DNA of 64,000 bases from Desulfobacula toluolica Tol2 (GCF_000307105.1 NC_018645.1:1438578-1502577); one strand, 5' to 3'; positions 26,634-36,629 are shown, counted from the stretch's first letter. The notes: generated by a model not told the origin, from the sequence alone. Numbers and translations are program-made.

Positions 26634-27656
26634 TTATTTTATGTTTTGCCGGTATCCGCTTGGATTTTTTTTCTGCCAGTTCCAGGTATCCTGGCACATG
26701 TCGGCAAGTGTTTTGCTTGCTTCCCATCCAAGCGCTTTTTTTGCTTTGGCAGGATCAGCCCAGCAGGCAGCGATATCACCGGGTCTTCTGTCCACAATTT
26801 TATAAGGAATTTTTTTACCGCTTGCCTTTTCAAATCCTTTGATCATTTCAAGTACTGAATAGCCCTGACCGGTTCCCAGGTTATAAATCATCAGACCCTT
26901 ATGGGTCAACAGCTTGGGCAGGGTTTTGACATGGCCCAATGCCAGGTCCACCACATGGATAAAGTCTCTTACACCGGTGCCGTCCGGGGTGTCATAATCA
27001 TTTCCAAAGACACTGAGTCGAGGTAAGAATCCCATGGCTACCTGGGCAATATAAGGTACTAGATTATTTGGAATGCCAAGCGGGTCTTCTCCGATATCAC
27101 CGCTTTGATGGGCGCCCACAGGGTTAAAATATCTTAACAACGCAATGTTCCAGCTTTTATCCGAGTGGTAAAGATCTTTGAGTATCTCTTCTATCATCAG
27201 CTTTGTCCGGCCATATGGATTGGTTGCCGACAGGGGAAACTCTTCTGTTATGGGAAGGGAAGCCGGATCTCCGTAAACCGTTGCAGACGATGAGAACACA
27301 ATGTTTTTTACATTAAATTCAGTCATGACTTCAAGCAGGTTCAAGGTGCCGGTGATATTGTTGTGAAAATATTTCAGCGGGATTGATACGGATTCCCCCA
27401 CGGCTTTTAGTCCGGCAAAATGAATGACCGCATCTATTTTATGTTCAGCAAAAACAGCTGCAATCTGTTGTTTATTCAAAAGATCTGCTTTGTAGAATTC
27501 CAGTGATTTTTTGGTAATTTGTTTTACCCTGTTCAAGGATTCTTCAGAACTATTGGAAAGATTATCCAGGACAACGACATCATGGTTTTCATTTAAAAGT
27601 TCAACACAGGTGTGGCTTCCGATATATCCGGCACCACCGGTTACCAGTAGTTTCAT
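26634..27656 (-). CDS. galE: UDP-glucose 4-epimerase GalE
   Basis: Short-chain dehydrogenase-type epimerase of 340 residues interconverting UDP-glucose and UDP-galactose. The Rossmann motif GGAGYIGSH is at the N-terminus; the catalytic pair is S-S-ATVYG and YGRTK (Tyr-x-x-x-Lys). [14 protein letters not shown] and the C-terminal [16 protein letters not shown] are typical of GalE. Its ATG overlaps the TGA of the upstream U32-like gene. It probably supplies galactose for the LPS made in this window. Confidence 0.95.
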   Translation of the reverse strand: MKLLVTGGAGYIGSHTCVELLNENHDVVVLDNLSNSSEESLNRVKQITKKSLEFYKADLLNKQQIAAVFAEHKIDAVIHFAGLKAVGESVSIPLKYFHNNITGTLNLLEVMTEFNVKNIVFSSSATVYGDPASLPITEEFPLSATNPYGRTKLMIEEILKDLYHSDKSWNIALLRYFNPVGAHQSGDIGEDPLGIPNNLVPYIAQVAMGFLPRLSVFGNDYDTPDGTGVRDFIHVVDLALGHVKTLPKLLTHKGLMIYNLGTGQGYSVLEMIKGFEKASGKKIPYKIVDRRPGDIAACWADPAKAKKALGWEASKTLADMCQDTWNWQKKNPSGYRQNIK

Positions 27657-28717
27657 AGATAGTCCTTATACTGTTTAAGTTTAAATGGTTTTTGTCTTGC
27701 TGTTTTTAAAAATAAATCACGGCACACATTACAGTTTTTGCAATTTTTTGTACAGCTTGTCAGCAGCTTAAAAAAGCCGGTGTCAAGTTTTTTATTTTCA
27801 ATATGGTACACGTCGGATAACCAGTGGGTGGCATCCATGAGGTTAAACAGATTGCCGTTATATGATTTTTCAACATATGCGCTGATGCATTGGCACAGAA
27901 AATTTACCCCCAATGTTCTTCCGCAAAGTTTGATTGTATCGGCTGTTTGTGTATACATATCAATATCTTCGGGGCGAATAAAAGGCGATTTTAAAAAAAA
28001 AGCAGGTGTTTTGTAAAACCAGGCATGACAGCCAATGGTGCGGTTTGTCTGAAAGCTTTTATCCGGTATAAGTCCTGTGTTTGAAAACGAGATTTGAGCG
28101 TCATGGGTTAATTTGAACGGACAATGATATATGCAGCCTTCATTGGCAAGCAGTTCAATTTTGATTTGGTTGCAGGCTTTTTTGATTTCACTGCCGGTCT
28201 TTTCAAGCTGCCGGATGTTTCTGTTCAAGGAACGGTCAAGGACAATTTTTTCGGGAAATTTGAACCTTGTCTGCCGGATAAATTCAAACATTGACGCAGC
28301 TTTTTGATAAGAATCAATCATAAAATTGATGCCCGGAACCGCCTCAAGAAAGCCTGTTATATCTCTTTTTGTGGCGGATAGTGCATTCAGAAGGTATGCG
28401 TCACAAAAAACAATCCCGTTGATATTTGCATGGGAGACCAGGTACTCAAGTTTGTCCAGAGTTTGATTTAAAAATTGTGTGTCATGATAGAGACCGGGAT
28501 TTATAAATCGGGAATTGAGCAAACAGTATTTTTTAACAGATTTAAGGTGCTGTAATCCTTTTGAAAGTTCATGGGGCGTGGCGTTTTTGCATCTCATCCT
28601 GGAGTCCAGAACCTGGTCTGAGTGAAGAGAAAAATAGACTGATTCAATATTCCGGGTTTTATTTTTCAGAAAATTTGTGTATTTTCCATCTGGTATGAAC
28701 GGGACTGACAGTTTCAT
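27653..28717 (-). CDS. U32 peptidase-family-like protein
   Basis: Protein of 354 residues from ATG 28717 ([13 protein letters not shown]). The central [20 protein letters not shown] matches the U32 signature E-x-x-x-N-E-G-C-x-x-x-C-P, and more cysteines ([11 protein letters not shown], about 330-343) could ligate an iron-sulfur cluster, as in UbiU/UbiV- and TrhP-type proteins. Many U32 proteins act in tRNA or quinone hydroxylation rather than proteolysis, and the target here is unknown. It is translationally coupled to galE. Confidence 0.7.
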   Translation of the reverse strand: MKLSVPFIPDGKYTNFLKNKTRNIESVYFSLHSDQVLDSRMRCKNATPHELSKGLQHLKSVKKYCLLNSRFINPGLYHDTQFLNQTLDKLEYLVSHANINGIVFCDAYLLNALSATKRDITGFLEAVPGINFMIDSYQKAASMFEFIRQTRFKFPEKIVLDRSLNRNIRQLEKTGSEIKKACNQIKIELLANEGCIYHCPFKLTHDAQISFSNTGLIPDKSFQTNRTIGCHAWFYKTPAFFLKSPFIRPEDIDMYTQTADTIKLCGRTLGVNFLCQCISAYVEKSYNGNLFNLMDATHWLSDVYHIENKKLDTGFFKLLTSCTKNCKNCNVCRDLFLKTARQKPFKLKQYKDYL

Positions 28718-28867
28718 GCTCGGTATTTTACAATAACCGTATGATTCAAAGCAAGAGAAATAAAGGAAAACAGCCTCATAACATTGACAGGCACAAAGTG
28801 TATGGTTAAAATTAGAGTATTCAGGCAATGTATACCTGAAAAATAAATAAATAAGGAGAGTTGAACA

Positions 28868-29185
28868 ATGATTGAGTTAACAGATCCTGCAAAAACGCAG
28901 ATCAATGACTATTTCCAGGGCAGGGAACCCACTCCCATTAGAATTTTTCTTAACTCAGGCGGCTGAGGTGGTCCCTCGCTTGCTATGGCTCTGGATGAGC
29001 CAAAAGATACGGATGACAGCTTTGATGTTAAAGGCTTGAAATTTGTTGTTGATAAAGAATTTATGGAAAAAGCTGAAACTATTAAAATTGATTTTACCGG
29101 GATGGGATTTCATCTCGACTCCAATATGGATCTGGGACAATCAGGATGCTCCAGTTGCGGTTCTGGTGGTTCCTGCGGAGATTAG
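28868..29185 (+). CDS. HesB-like selenoprotein (Sec at codon 33, TGA 28964-28966)
   Basis: HesB/IscA-family protein of 105 residues read through an in-frame TGA. ATG 28868 has GGAG 10 bases upstream (28854-28857). The frame reads MIELTDPAKTQI, then NSGGUGGPSLAMALDEP with TGA in the place of the first conserved IscA cysteine, and is open to TAG 29183-29185. The end GCSSCGSGGSCGD carries the C-terminal cysteines. Naive calling would start at 28985 and lose the first third. HesB-like selenoproteins are an established prokaryotic Sec family, and selB is present in this window. It may bind an Fe-S cluster; its role is unproven. Confidence 0.9.
28967..29003 (+). promoter_or_regulatory. Predicted bacterial SECIS element
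   Basis: Directly after the TGA, TGGCTC (28986-28991) and GAGCCA (28997-29002) pair perfectly around a five-base loop TGGAT that carries the apical GG. The stem begins 19 bases behind the TGA, within the range seen for SelB-recognised hairpins. Confidence 0.7.
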
Positions 29186-29200
29186 CGCTTTAGATTGTTC

Positions 29201-29241
29201 AAAAGAGAAGGTGTTTTCCTTGTGTGAACACCTTCTCTTTT
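29201..29241. terminator. Bidirectional terminator between convergent genes
   Basis: AAAAGAGAAGGTGTT (29201-29215) and AACACCTTCTCTTTT (29227-29241) form a perfect 15-bp stem with A and T tracts on its two sides. It serves the selenoprotein gene and the convergent exonuclease gene, whose stop overlaps it. Confidence 0.88.
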
Positions 29242-30070
29242 AGTAGTATTTGTGTTTTAACCTTTGAATGGTTTTCAGATCTGCTTTAAACGGATTTTTT
29301 GGTTTGGGCGGTTCTTCTATCGTATGGGTGTTAAAAAACGGGGTGTTTTGGATGTTCAAATTATAGGATTTGATCATCAAAGTTTCAAGATTGATAACAT
29401 CTTCAATATTATACGCTAACAGCGTTTCAAGTGCTTTATCATTGTTATTGAGTTGATACTCGTTCCATAACAGTATAGCAAAATATCCGTCCACACCATC
29501 CAGGTCTTCCCTGTCCATACCCAAAGCTTTTTCACATTTTTTTAATCCCCCTTTGAATCCGAGATGTTGCAGTATATACCGTAAGTCAATCTGGGCGTGG
29601 GGCAGTTTTACGTTAAAGTATTCTTCAATGAACGGAATATCAAAACTTCTGCCATTGTATGTGATAAGGATCTTGTAATTTTTAATTTCATCTAAAAAAG
29701 CGCCAAGATTTTTTCCTTGAACAAAATATTTGATATCCTTGCCGTTGTACAGGGCAATGGTTGTGATCTGTGAAGATGTTTCCAGGCCAGTTGTTTCAAT
29801 GTCCAGGTAGGCGCAGGAGTGCCTGAATTCCGGAAACAGCCTGAAATGCTGATTTGAGGGGAGTTGTGCTTCAAAAAAGCCGGGGTGATTATTTTCCAGA
29901 TGTTGAGTGGATTCTTTTGCAAATCTTTTTATATCTTCAATCTTTGAGACAGACAGGTTTAAACAAGAAAAACAGTTGTAATCCTTCCAGGTTAATACAT
30001 TGGACTGCCATATTTTTTTTTCTGTTACAGGCCCGATCCCCGGGATATGAATAAATGTATTTACGAGCAT
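29240..30070 (-). CDS. DEDD-type exonuclease, YprB/ribonuclease H-like
   Basis: Protein of 276 residues. The N-terminus carries a helix-hairpin-helix-like segment (HIPGIGPVTEKKIW); the nuclease fold shows YLDIETTGL (Exo I), TYNGRSFDIPFI (Exo II) and AYNIEDVINLE (Exo III region). ATG 30070 has AAGGAATG six bases upstream and is preferred to the ATG at 30076. It resembles the ribonuclease H-like (YprB) exonuclease family; the DNA or RNA target is unknown. Confidence 0.82.
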   Translation of the reverse strand: MLVNTFIHIPGIGPVTEKKIWQSNVLTWKDYNCFSCLNLSVSKIEDIKRFAKESTQHLENNHPGFFEAQLPSNQHFRLFPEFRHSCAYLDIETTGLETSSQITTIALYNGKDIKYFVQGKNLGAFLDEIKNYKILITYNGRSFDIPFIEEYFNVKLPHAQIDLRYILQHLGFKGGLKKCEKALGMDREDLDGVDGYFAILLWNEYQLNNNDKALETLLAYNIEDVINLETLMIKSYNLNIQNTPFFNTHTIEEPPKPKNPFKADLKTIQRLKHKYY

Positions 30071-30220
30071 AATCATTCCTTATTATTAAAGTGATTTTCT
30101 TTATATCCTGAATGGAGAAAATATAATAGTATGAAACAAAAATCAGGCTTGGGTTGACCATGAATTTTCATCATGGTAGCGTTGACAAAATTTTCAAATT
30201 CAATTGATCAGGATTTCGTC

Positions 30221-31069
30221 ATGAAAAGATTTGTCTTTAATTTTGTTTTATTTTTGATTTGTGTTTTTTTTCTTATTTCCATTACCGCCTGCAAAGAGGA
30301 ACAAAAAGTTCAAAATGAACTGGCTGTAGGAAATTGGGTACACGTTAAGAACAGAACCTATATTCTTTTGATTCTCAATCCAAAGGGAGAATGGCAATCT
30401 TCAATCAGGATTGCTGATGCAAGCTCAAAGATTGTTGAAGCCAAAGGGAATGCAAAAGGAATGTGGTATATTGAAAAAGAGCAGATGATTTTTACTGTTA
30501 CAGAGTCGGATATTGAAGATGTCTGGGAAAAAAATGCCACCATTTTTTTTGATATTATTGAATTAACTGAAACGCTAATCAGGCTCAAGGATGAATCCGG
30601 CCGTATCTGGGTTTGGGGTCCTACAACTTCTCGCAAATCCGGTGCATCTGAAGATGATTTGACTTCAGTGATACCTATGGGAGTTGTTGCGGTCAATTTG
30701 AATAAAAACAGATCAAATGATAAAGACCGTTATTTGTGTTTAAACCTGAATCTGATACTCAAGGAACTTATGCCCGGCCAGAAAATGCCTCCCATTCATC
30801 CCAAAGCCCGTGAAGCTGCTATTATTTTTTTTAGTTCCCTTGTATTCAATGATGTTAAGGACTTTGACCGTATCAAACAGCAGATCGTAAAACTTATGGA
30901 TGTTTTAAATCCTTACCTGGACGGTTTTGTTAAAGAGATTTCAATTGAACATGTTCTTGTGGCAACTGAAATTGACAAAGTGGAAGAATTCATCATAGAA
31001 CATGACCTGACAAATGAACCGGTTTCTGAGGCGGGTGAAGAAGGAAAAGAAGGATCTGAAGGAAAATAA
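30221..31069 (+). CDS. Lipoprotein with FliL-like C-terminal domain
   Basis: From ATG 30221 the product has 282 residues with a lipoprotein signal: a basic start, hydrophobic stretch and lipobox ISITACKEE. The middle is beta-rich (NWVHVKNRTYILLILNPKGEWQ). The C-terminal ~100 residues (LNLNLILKELMPG through EISIEHVLVATE) resemble FliL, which in flagella supports stator function. No flagellar genes are near. The very end is acidic and glycine-rich (GEEGKEGSEGK). Confidence 0.6.
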   Translation: MKRFVFNFVLFLICVFFLISITACKEEQKVQNELAVGNWVHVKNRTYILLILNPKGEWQSSIRIADASSKIVEAKGNAKGMWYIEKEQMIFTVTESDIEDVWEKNATIFFDIIELTETLIRLKDESGRIWVWGPTTSRKSGASEDDLTSVIPMGVVAVNLNKNRSNDKDRYLCLNLNLILKELMPGQKMPPIHPKAREAAIIFFSSLVFNDVKDFDRIKQQIVKLMDVLNPYLDGFVKEISIEHVLVATEIDKVEEFIIEHDLTNEPVSEAGEEGKEGSEGK

Positions 31070-31109
31070 TAAGAAGCGGCTTGTCGTTTAGATGGGTTTG
31101 CGGAATGGG

Positions 31110-31128
31110 GACAGATTTGAAATTTGTC
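31110..31128. repeat. Small palindrome, REP-like remnant
   Basis: GACAGATTT and AAATTTGTC form an imperfect inverted repeat within GGGGACAGATTTGAAATT. This resembles GGGGACAGATTTGAAATCTGTCC-type palindromes scattered in deltaproteobacterial genomes near REP-associated transposases. Confidence 0.35.
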
Positions 31129-31138
31129 TCTGCCTCGC

Positions 31139-31774
31139 CTAATCTTTTGATTTGGTTACGATCAAAATCCCTTTTTCAATGCAAACCGTTGCAGTTGTCT
31201 GCTTAAAACAATTGCTGATTCCAAGAGAAGATCCCATTTCAATGTTTGCATTTGTAAGAGGATACTCAAGTCCTGTAAGCGTTACTCCGGTTGCTTTTTC
31301 TGTAATGGGAATCACGGACAACAAGTCTCCTGGTTGTCCTTTCAGTTCTATAAAAGCTGTTACCATATAAATTTGATTATGTTTATTGATAATTCTGGCC
31401 AGGATATTTTTCCGGGCAAGTTTTTTTAAAAGAAAAATATTGGCCAGGGTGTGATCCAGACGGGTTCCGGTGACGCCTAACAAGGTTATGTCGGTTGCAT
31501 TTTTTTCAAGAGCGTATGACACACAAAGCTCAGAATCTGTTTGGTTTTTTCTTGGGGGAAAGGGGAGTATTTTTACGTTTTGCTCTTTAAAAAATTGTTT
31601 ATCATTTGGATTAACAGAGTCAAAATCACCTATCATGACATGGGGTAAAATATTCAATGCTTTTAAGTGCCCGGCCCCCCCATCGGCACAGATGATCATT
31701 TGAGCATCAGCAATCACGCGTGCAATATCGTTTGTGTATTCAAAATCACCATTGGCTATTATTACACATTTCAT
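31139..31774 (-). CDS. Thiamine pyrophosphokinase
   Basis: Converts thiamine to thiamine diphosphate with ATP. It has 211 residues, with the family motifs ICADGGAGHLKALNILPHVMIGDFDS and the DSELCVSYAL block, then LGVTGTRLDHTLANI. It stands alone, convergent with the lipoprotein gene and divergent from lptF. No thiamine riboswitch is visible upstream. Confidence 0.92.
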   Translation of the reverse strand: MKCVIIANGDFEYTNDIARVIADAQMIICADGGAGHLKALNILPHVMIGDFDSVNPNDKQFFKEQNVKILPFPPRKNQTDSELCVSYALEKNATDITLLGVTGTRLDHTLANIFLLKKLARKNILARIINKHNQIYMVTAFIELKGQPGDLLSVIPITEKATGVTLTGLEYPLTNANIEMGSSLGISNCFKQTTATVCIEKGILIVTKSKD

Positions 31775-31868
31775 GGATAATTTAGTATCATGAAAAACAT
31801 CATATGAAAACAGGCAATCTTTTGATCATACCTTGACTATTTGCCCGCTAACTTATATTTTCCTGGAA

Positions 31869-33050
31869 ATGAAAAATTTTAATATTATAAACAGATATAT
31901 TTTCAGGGAACTTCTGTCTCCTTTTTTCATCAGTCTGTTTTTTCTGACATTTGTTTTTCTGATGACACGGATACCGGAAATTACCAATATGGTTGTGAAC
32001 TATAATGCTGATATTTCATCTGTTGGTCTTATGGTTGTTTATACGCTTCCAAGATTTCTGGAATTTACCATTCCCATGTCTGTTATGATATCAATTCTTT
32101 TGACGTTTATGCGCATGTCAGGAGAAAATGAGATTGTTGCATTAAAAGGCGCGGGTGTATCTCTTTATAAACTGCTGCCGCCGGTACTGTTATTTTGCTT
32201 GTCAGGGGTTTTATTGAGTCTGTGGATCACGGTCTTCGGGGTATCCTGGGGAAAATTATCTTTAAAAACAAAGATGATTGAAATTGCCGGATCAAACATG
32301 GATATAGCAATTCAGGAACGGCAGTTTAATTCTAAAATTGAAAATATCCTGATTTATGTTTCTCATGTGGATATGAGTACAAAAATAATGAAAGATGTTT
32401 TTATTGAAGACAGGAGAACAAAAGGTATTGTAAGCATCTGTGTTTCCCCTTCAGGAAAATTGATCCGGCCTGAGAATGGGCAGATCTATACCATAAGGCT
32501 TTATGATGGCGTGATCAATCAGGTGGATATCAATGAAAAAACGGTGAGCAATATTGAATTTGGAAGTTATGATATCAATATTGATTTGAACAGCTTGAAC
32601 AAAGTAAATAATAAGATATCAAAAGACCTGGATGAGATAAGTCTGGTTGATCTGGTAGGTTCGATCCGGTCGGGTATTAAAGATAAGGCACTTCTGACTG
32701 AAGCCTTGATGGAACTTCATGAAAAATTTTCAATTCCCTTTGCCTGTCTTTCCTTAGGTTTTCTTGCCTTTCCTTTGGGGATTCAGGCAGCTTCCCTTAG
32801 AAGGTCTTCAGGATTCGGGCTGGGGCTTTTCTTTTTTTTTCTTTATTATTTTCTTCTGGCAGCAGGATGGTCAGCCGGGGAAACAGGAAATTATCCGCCA
32901 ATTATCTGTATGTGGCTGCCCAATTTCCTGATTGGGGGCGTGGGTGTTTATTTTTTTGTCCGTAATGCAAAGGAAAAACCTGTCCAATTACCCGGATTTG
33001 TAAGAAAGGCTGGTCTGGTGTTAAAACAAAAATTTGCAAGAAAAATATAA
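31869..33050 (+). CDS. lptF: LPS export permease LptF
   Basis: Inner-membrane permease of the LptB2FG complex, which extracts LPS for transport to the outer membrane. From ATG 31869 it has 393 residues: N-terminal helices including NRYIFRELLSPFFIS, a periplasmic beta-jellyroll region (about 130-270), and three C-terminal helices (AFPLGIQAA, LFFFFLYYFLLAAGW). It is adjacent to lptG, 3 bases apart. Confidence 0.93.
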   Translation: MKNFNIINRYIFRELLSPFFISLFFLTFVFLMTRIPEITNMVVNYNADISSVGLMVVYTLPRFLEFTIPMSVMISILLTFMRMSGENEIVALKGAGVSLYKLLPPVLLFCLSGVLLSLWITVFGVSWGKLSLKTKMIEIAGSNMDIAIQERQFNSKIENILIYVSHVDMSTKIMKDVFIEDRRTKGIVSICVSPSGKLIRPENGQIYTIRLYDGVINQVDINEKTVSNIEFGSYDINIDLNSLNKVNNKISKDLDEISLVDLVGSIRSGIKDKALLTEALMELHEKFSIPFACLSLGFLAFPLGIQAASLRRSSGFGLGLFFFFLYYFLLAAGWSAGETGNYPPIICMWLPNFLIGGVGVYFFVRNAKEKPVQLPGFVRKAGLVLKQKFARKI

Positions 33051-33053
33051 GAT

Positions 33054-34130
33054 ATGACATGTCTGCATAAATACTGGTTAAAGGAATTTGCTAAATTTTT
33101 TTTTATCATTCAATTGGTGATTCTGGTGTTGTTTGTATTTATTGATTATCTGTCCAGAATGGAACGGTTTTTAAATTCCGATATTACACTGGTTGGCGCC
33201 CTGGGATATGTTTTATTGAAAGTTCCGTTCATGTTTGTGCAATTGACACCGGCAAGTATTTTGCTTGCAACAATAACGGTTTTTGGATTGATGAACAGAA
33301 ACAATGAGCTTTTAGCCATCAGATCCAGTGGTATCAGCATTTATTTTTTTGTAAAACCGGCAATCCTGGTAAGTGTGATGCTTGCATTACTCATGTTTTT
33401 TTTCGGGGAAACCCTTATTCCAATTTCCATGGCCAGGGTAAATTATTTAAAATACCAGGTGATACAAAAAAAACACAATATATTGTCTGCAAGAAAAGAT
33501 ATATGGATAAAGTCTGAAAACAAAATGATCCACATCAATTTTTATGATCCGGTTCACCAGGCTGTTGCAGACATAACAATCACTTCGTTAAACAAAAATT
33601 TTGGTCTTGAATCAAGAATAGATGCTCAAAAAGGAGTTTTCAAGGATGGAAAATGGTTGTTTGAAAATATTATTGAGCAGATTCATGCAAAAAATTCAAT
33701 GGAGTATGATGTAAAATTAAGTGATAAGAAGACCATTCCCCTGGCAGTTCAGCCGGAAGATCTTGTAGAGATTTTGAAAAAATCTGATGAGATGAGCTTT
33801 TCCGAGTTGAAAAAATATGTCGGCAAGGTTGAAGCAGAAGGATATGATGCAACAACTTATAAGGTTGATTTGAACGCAAAGATTGCCTTCCCCTTTATTT
33901 GTATCATTATGGCACTGACAGGTGCGGCCACGGGCATGCGCTCCTTTGTAAAGAATAATATTCCGGTGGCCATCGCCATCGGTGTTGTTATCGCATTCAT
34001 GTATTGGATCATGTATGGATTTTGTCTCTCTCTGGGATATGGAACCATTCTGCCTCCGGTTATCAGCGCCTGGACAGCCAATCTTTTTTTCTTATGTCTT
34101 GGAATTCTTTATTTGATCAACACGGAATAA
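33054..34130 (+). CDS. lptG: LPS export permease LptG
   Basis: Partner of LptF, 358 residues with the same architecture: starting helix WLKEFAKFFFIIQLVILVLFV, second helix pair with LLATITVFGLMNRNNELLAIRSSGIS (coupling region to LptB), periplasmic jellyroll and three last helices (CIIMALTGAATGMRS). It leads straight into lipid A core genes. LptB is not in the window. Confidence 0.93.
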   Translation: MTCLHKYWLKEFAKFFFIIQLVILVLFVFIDYLSRMERFLNSDITLVGALGYVLLKVPFMFVQLTPASILLATITVFGLMNRNNELLAIRSSGISIYFFVKPAILVSVMLALLMFFFGETLIPISMARVNYLKYQVIQKKHNILSARKDIWIKSENKMIHINFYDPVHQAVADITITSLNKNFGLESRIDAQKGVFKDGKWLFENIIEQIHAKNSMEYDVKLSDKKTIPLAVQPEDLVEILKKSDEMSFSELKKYVGKVEAEGYDATTYKVDLNAKIAFPFICIIMALTGAATGMRSFVKNNIPVAIAIGVVIAFMYWIMYGFCLSLGYGTILPPVISAWTANLFFLCLGILYLINTE

Positions 34131-34147
34131 TACGCTTAGAAAAAATT

Positions 34148-35509
34148 ATGATGATATTTTTGTATAAAATAATATTGAATATTTTATTTGTCCTTTTCCT
34201 TCCGTGTTTGCCTTTTGTTTGTTTTTTTTCAGAAAAAAGACGGGCGACTTTGGGGTTGCGCTTCGGTTTCAGTACCGGTTTAACACCGAAACAGCCAGGC
34301 AAAAAAAGACTCTGGATTCATGCGCTTTCAGTGGGAGAGGTCATATCTGCCGTGCCATTTGTCAGGGCATTAAAAGAACATCGCATAGGCTTGGATATTG
34401 TTTTTACAGCATCAACCAAGACAGGGTTTGATATGGCAAATCAATTGTTTTTAAAAGACAATACCCGGTTGCCGGACCAATCAGCGGAGCAATTAGTGGA
34501 TCAATTGGGATATTTCCCGTTTGATCTGGGGTATTGTGTAAAAAAAATAAGTCGGCAAATCAATCCTGATGCCGTGGTTATTGTTGAAACCGACTTGTGG
34601 CCTAATTTTTTATATGAAATGAAGAAAAATAAAATTCCGGTGATGTTAATTAATGCCAGGCTGTCAAAGCGCTCATTAAAGGGATATCTGTTGTTTAAAA
34701 ATTTTTCATCCATGTTTTTTTCTTCTTTAATCGTGATTATGGCTCAAACCCCATTGGATAAAAAACGGTTTCAACGTTTGGGTATTGATGAGAAAAAAAT
34801 ATTGGTTGCCGGAAATATCAAGTTTGATCAACCCTTTGAAGATATGGATGAGCGAGGTTTAGACGCCATGAGGGACCGCTTTGGTATTCAAAAGAACACA
34901 CAGGTGTTGGTTGCCGGCAGCACCCATGACGGAGAAGAAAAGCTTCTTTGCAACATATATAAAAAATCAAAGAAAAATTTCCCCGGGCTTTTGATGATCC
35001 TTGCCCCAAGGGATACCAAAAGATGTTCGGCCATAAAATCGTATTTTTTATCCCGTGAGGTTCATACAGTCTTTCTGTCAACACTGGACAGCCTTAAAGA
35101 AATGGATAATCCTGAAAAAATGAATGACACCAGGGATTGTCCGGATGTTGTCCTGGTGGATAAAATGGGAGAACTCTCCCGGCTTTATGCCATTTGTGAT
35201 GTGGCATTTGTCGGGGGATCAATGGTTAGGCAGGGGGGGCATAACCCTTTGGAGGCAGCAGCTTTTTCCAAGCCTGTTCTTTTCGGGCCTGACATGTCGG
35301 ATTTTCTGATGATTTCAACCCTGATGATGGATCACGGGGGAGCCAAAATGGTGGAATCTGAACAAAACTTAGGAAAAGAAATTGAAATCTTGTTAAAAGA
35401 CAAGCAGATCCGGCAGCAGATGGGCAGACGAAATTTTGAAATTTTTTCACAAAATTCCGGTGCGGTTCAGCGAATCATACAGCAGATGGAGTGTCTTGAT
35501 ATTGTTTGA
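34148..35509 (+). CDS. waaA: Kdo transferase WaaA
   Basis: Adds Kdo to lipid A precursor from CMP-Kdo at the inner membrane. The product has 453 residues from ATG 34148, with a membrane anchor, then KRLWIHALSVGEVISAVPFVRAL (typical WaaA acceptor motif), VIVETDLWPNFL, INARLSKRS, VAGSTHDGEE and GGHNPLEAAAFSKPVLFGPD. A longer frame from TTG 34004 overlaps lptG and is rejected. Given the kdn genes here, its natural donor may be CMP-Kdo8N. Confidence 0.95.
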   Translation: MMIFLYKIILNILFVLFLPCLPFVCFFSEKRRATLGLRFGFSTGLTPKQPGKKRLWIHALSVGEVISAVPFVRALKEHRIGLDIVFTASTKTGFDMANQLFLKDNTRLPDQSAEQLVDQLGYFPFDLGYCVKKISRQINPDAVVIVETDLWPNFLYEMKKNKIPVMLINARLSKRSLKGYLLFKNFSSMFFSSLIVIMAQTPLDKKRFQRLGIDEKKILVAGNIKFDQPFEDMDERGLDAMRDRFGIQKNTQVLVAGSTHDGEEKLLCNIYKKSKKNFPGLLMILAPRDTKRCSAIKSYFLSREVHTVFLSTLDSLKEMDNPEKMNDTRDCPDVVLVDKMGELSRLYAICDVAFVGGSMVRQGGHNPLEAAAFSKPVLFGPDMSDFLMISTLMMDHGGAKMVESEQNLGKEIEILLKDKQIRQQMGRRNFEIFSQNSGAVQRIIQQMECLDIV

Positions 35510-36629
35510 GAAGTGGTTGAATAAATTAGAACAAAGAGTCGGGTATATTTCAACCCGCAATTATCAACCCGGGATATTTTCTTTTGAGTGCTTTTTGGTT
35601 GGAATTTCATATCTATATGGTTTGGGGGTAAGGTTTCGCATCTGGCTTTATCAGAAGGGGATTTTGAAACAAAAAAAGTTGCCGTGTTTTGTGATTTCCG
35701 TTGGGAATATTGTTGTCGGGGGAGCGGGAAAAACACCCATGGCCATCTATTTGGCAAAAGTTTTAAAAGACATGGGAAAACAACCGGTTGTTGTCAGCCG
35801 AGGGTATAAAGGCAAATATAAAACCGACGCCGTGATTGTTTCCGATGGTGACCGGATCTTTTCCAATGCTGAAACCTCAGGGGATGAACCGTTTATGATG
35901 GCCCAAAGAAGAGCCTTCCCCGTGGTGGTGGGTAAAGACCGGTTCAAGGCCGGAATACAAGCCATTGCTGCATTTTCTCCTGATGTTATTATCCTTGATG
36001 ATGGGTTTCAGCATTTGAAACTGAAAAGAGATCTTGATCTGTTGCTGCTGGATTATGAAAATCCTTTGGGTAACAAGCGGTTTCTTCCCGCCGGTCGATT
36101 GAGGGAAACCCCTGAAATTTCATCAAAAAGAGCAGACTCACTCATTTTCACAAGAAGTCCTGATAATGATAAAATCACAGGGGGTGTGAAAAATATTTTA
36201 CGGTATTTTCCTGATTGCCCATGGTTTAAAACTTTTCATACCCCTTTTATCGTTAAACACATTGTCCATGACGAAAATTTAAAACAGGATATCAAAGATG
36301 TTGCCGGCTTAAAGGGAAAAAAGGTATTCTTGTTTTCAGGGCTTGCCAAAAACAGGTCTTTTAATCATTCCATGAAAGAATGCTGTGTTAATGTTGTGGA
36401 TCATCTTGAATTCAAAGACCATTACAGATATAAAGACTCTGATATTTTAATGATTAACACATTAGCAAAAAAAGTTGGTGCCGGCCTTATTCTAACAACG
36501 GAAAAGGATTGGGCAAAACTTGATCCCGGTATAACATGGGCATTGGATTTGATTGTGATCGGTATCCAAATAGAGTTTGAAGATCCTCAAGGGTTTGAGT
36601 TTTTATTGAATTCAAGGTTGAAAAAATAA
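35502..36629 (+). CDS. lpxK: Tetraacyldisaccharide 4'-kinase LpxK
   Basis: Phosphorylates the 4' position of the lipid A disaccharide. VISVGNIVVGGAGKTPMAIYLA is the LpxK P-loop; SRGYKGKY, DEPFMMAQR, ILDDGFQHLKLKRDLDLLLLD and RLRETP follow. The start is uncertain: TTG 35502 (or TTG 35496) lies behind GGAG and overlaps the waaA stop; the open frame reaches back to 35436. About 375 residues. The stop shares a base with the lpxL start. Confidence 0.93.
   Translation: MFEKWLNKLEQRVGYISTRNYQPGIFSFECFLVGISYLYGLGVRFRIWLYQKGILKQKKLPCFVISVGNIVVGGAGKTPMAIYLAKVLKDMGKQPVVVSRGYKGKYKTDAVIVSDGDRIFSNAETSGDEPFMMAQRRAFPVVVGKDRFKAGIQAIAAFSPDVIILDDGFQHLKLKRDLDLLLLDYENPLGNKRFLPAGRLRETPEISSKRADSLIFTRSPDNDKITGGVKNILRYFPDCPWFKTFHTPFIVKHIVHDENLKQDIKDVAGLKGKKVFLFSGLAKNRSFNHSMKECCVNVVDHLEFKDHYRYKDSDILMINTLAKKVGAGLILTTEKDWAKLDPGITWALDLIVIGIQIEFEDPQGFEFLLNSRLKK

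Noticed and set aside
27653-28828. Longer start of the U32-like gene
   Set aside because: The first 37 residues are cysteine- and aromatic-rich without family similarity; the conserved start is MKLSVPF at 28717.
34004-34147. Extended waaA frame overlapping lptG
   Set aside because: The extension is a shadow of the lptG end; WaaA homology begins after ATG 34148.
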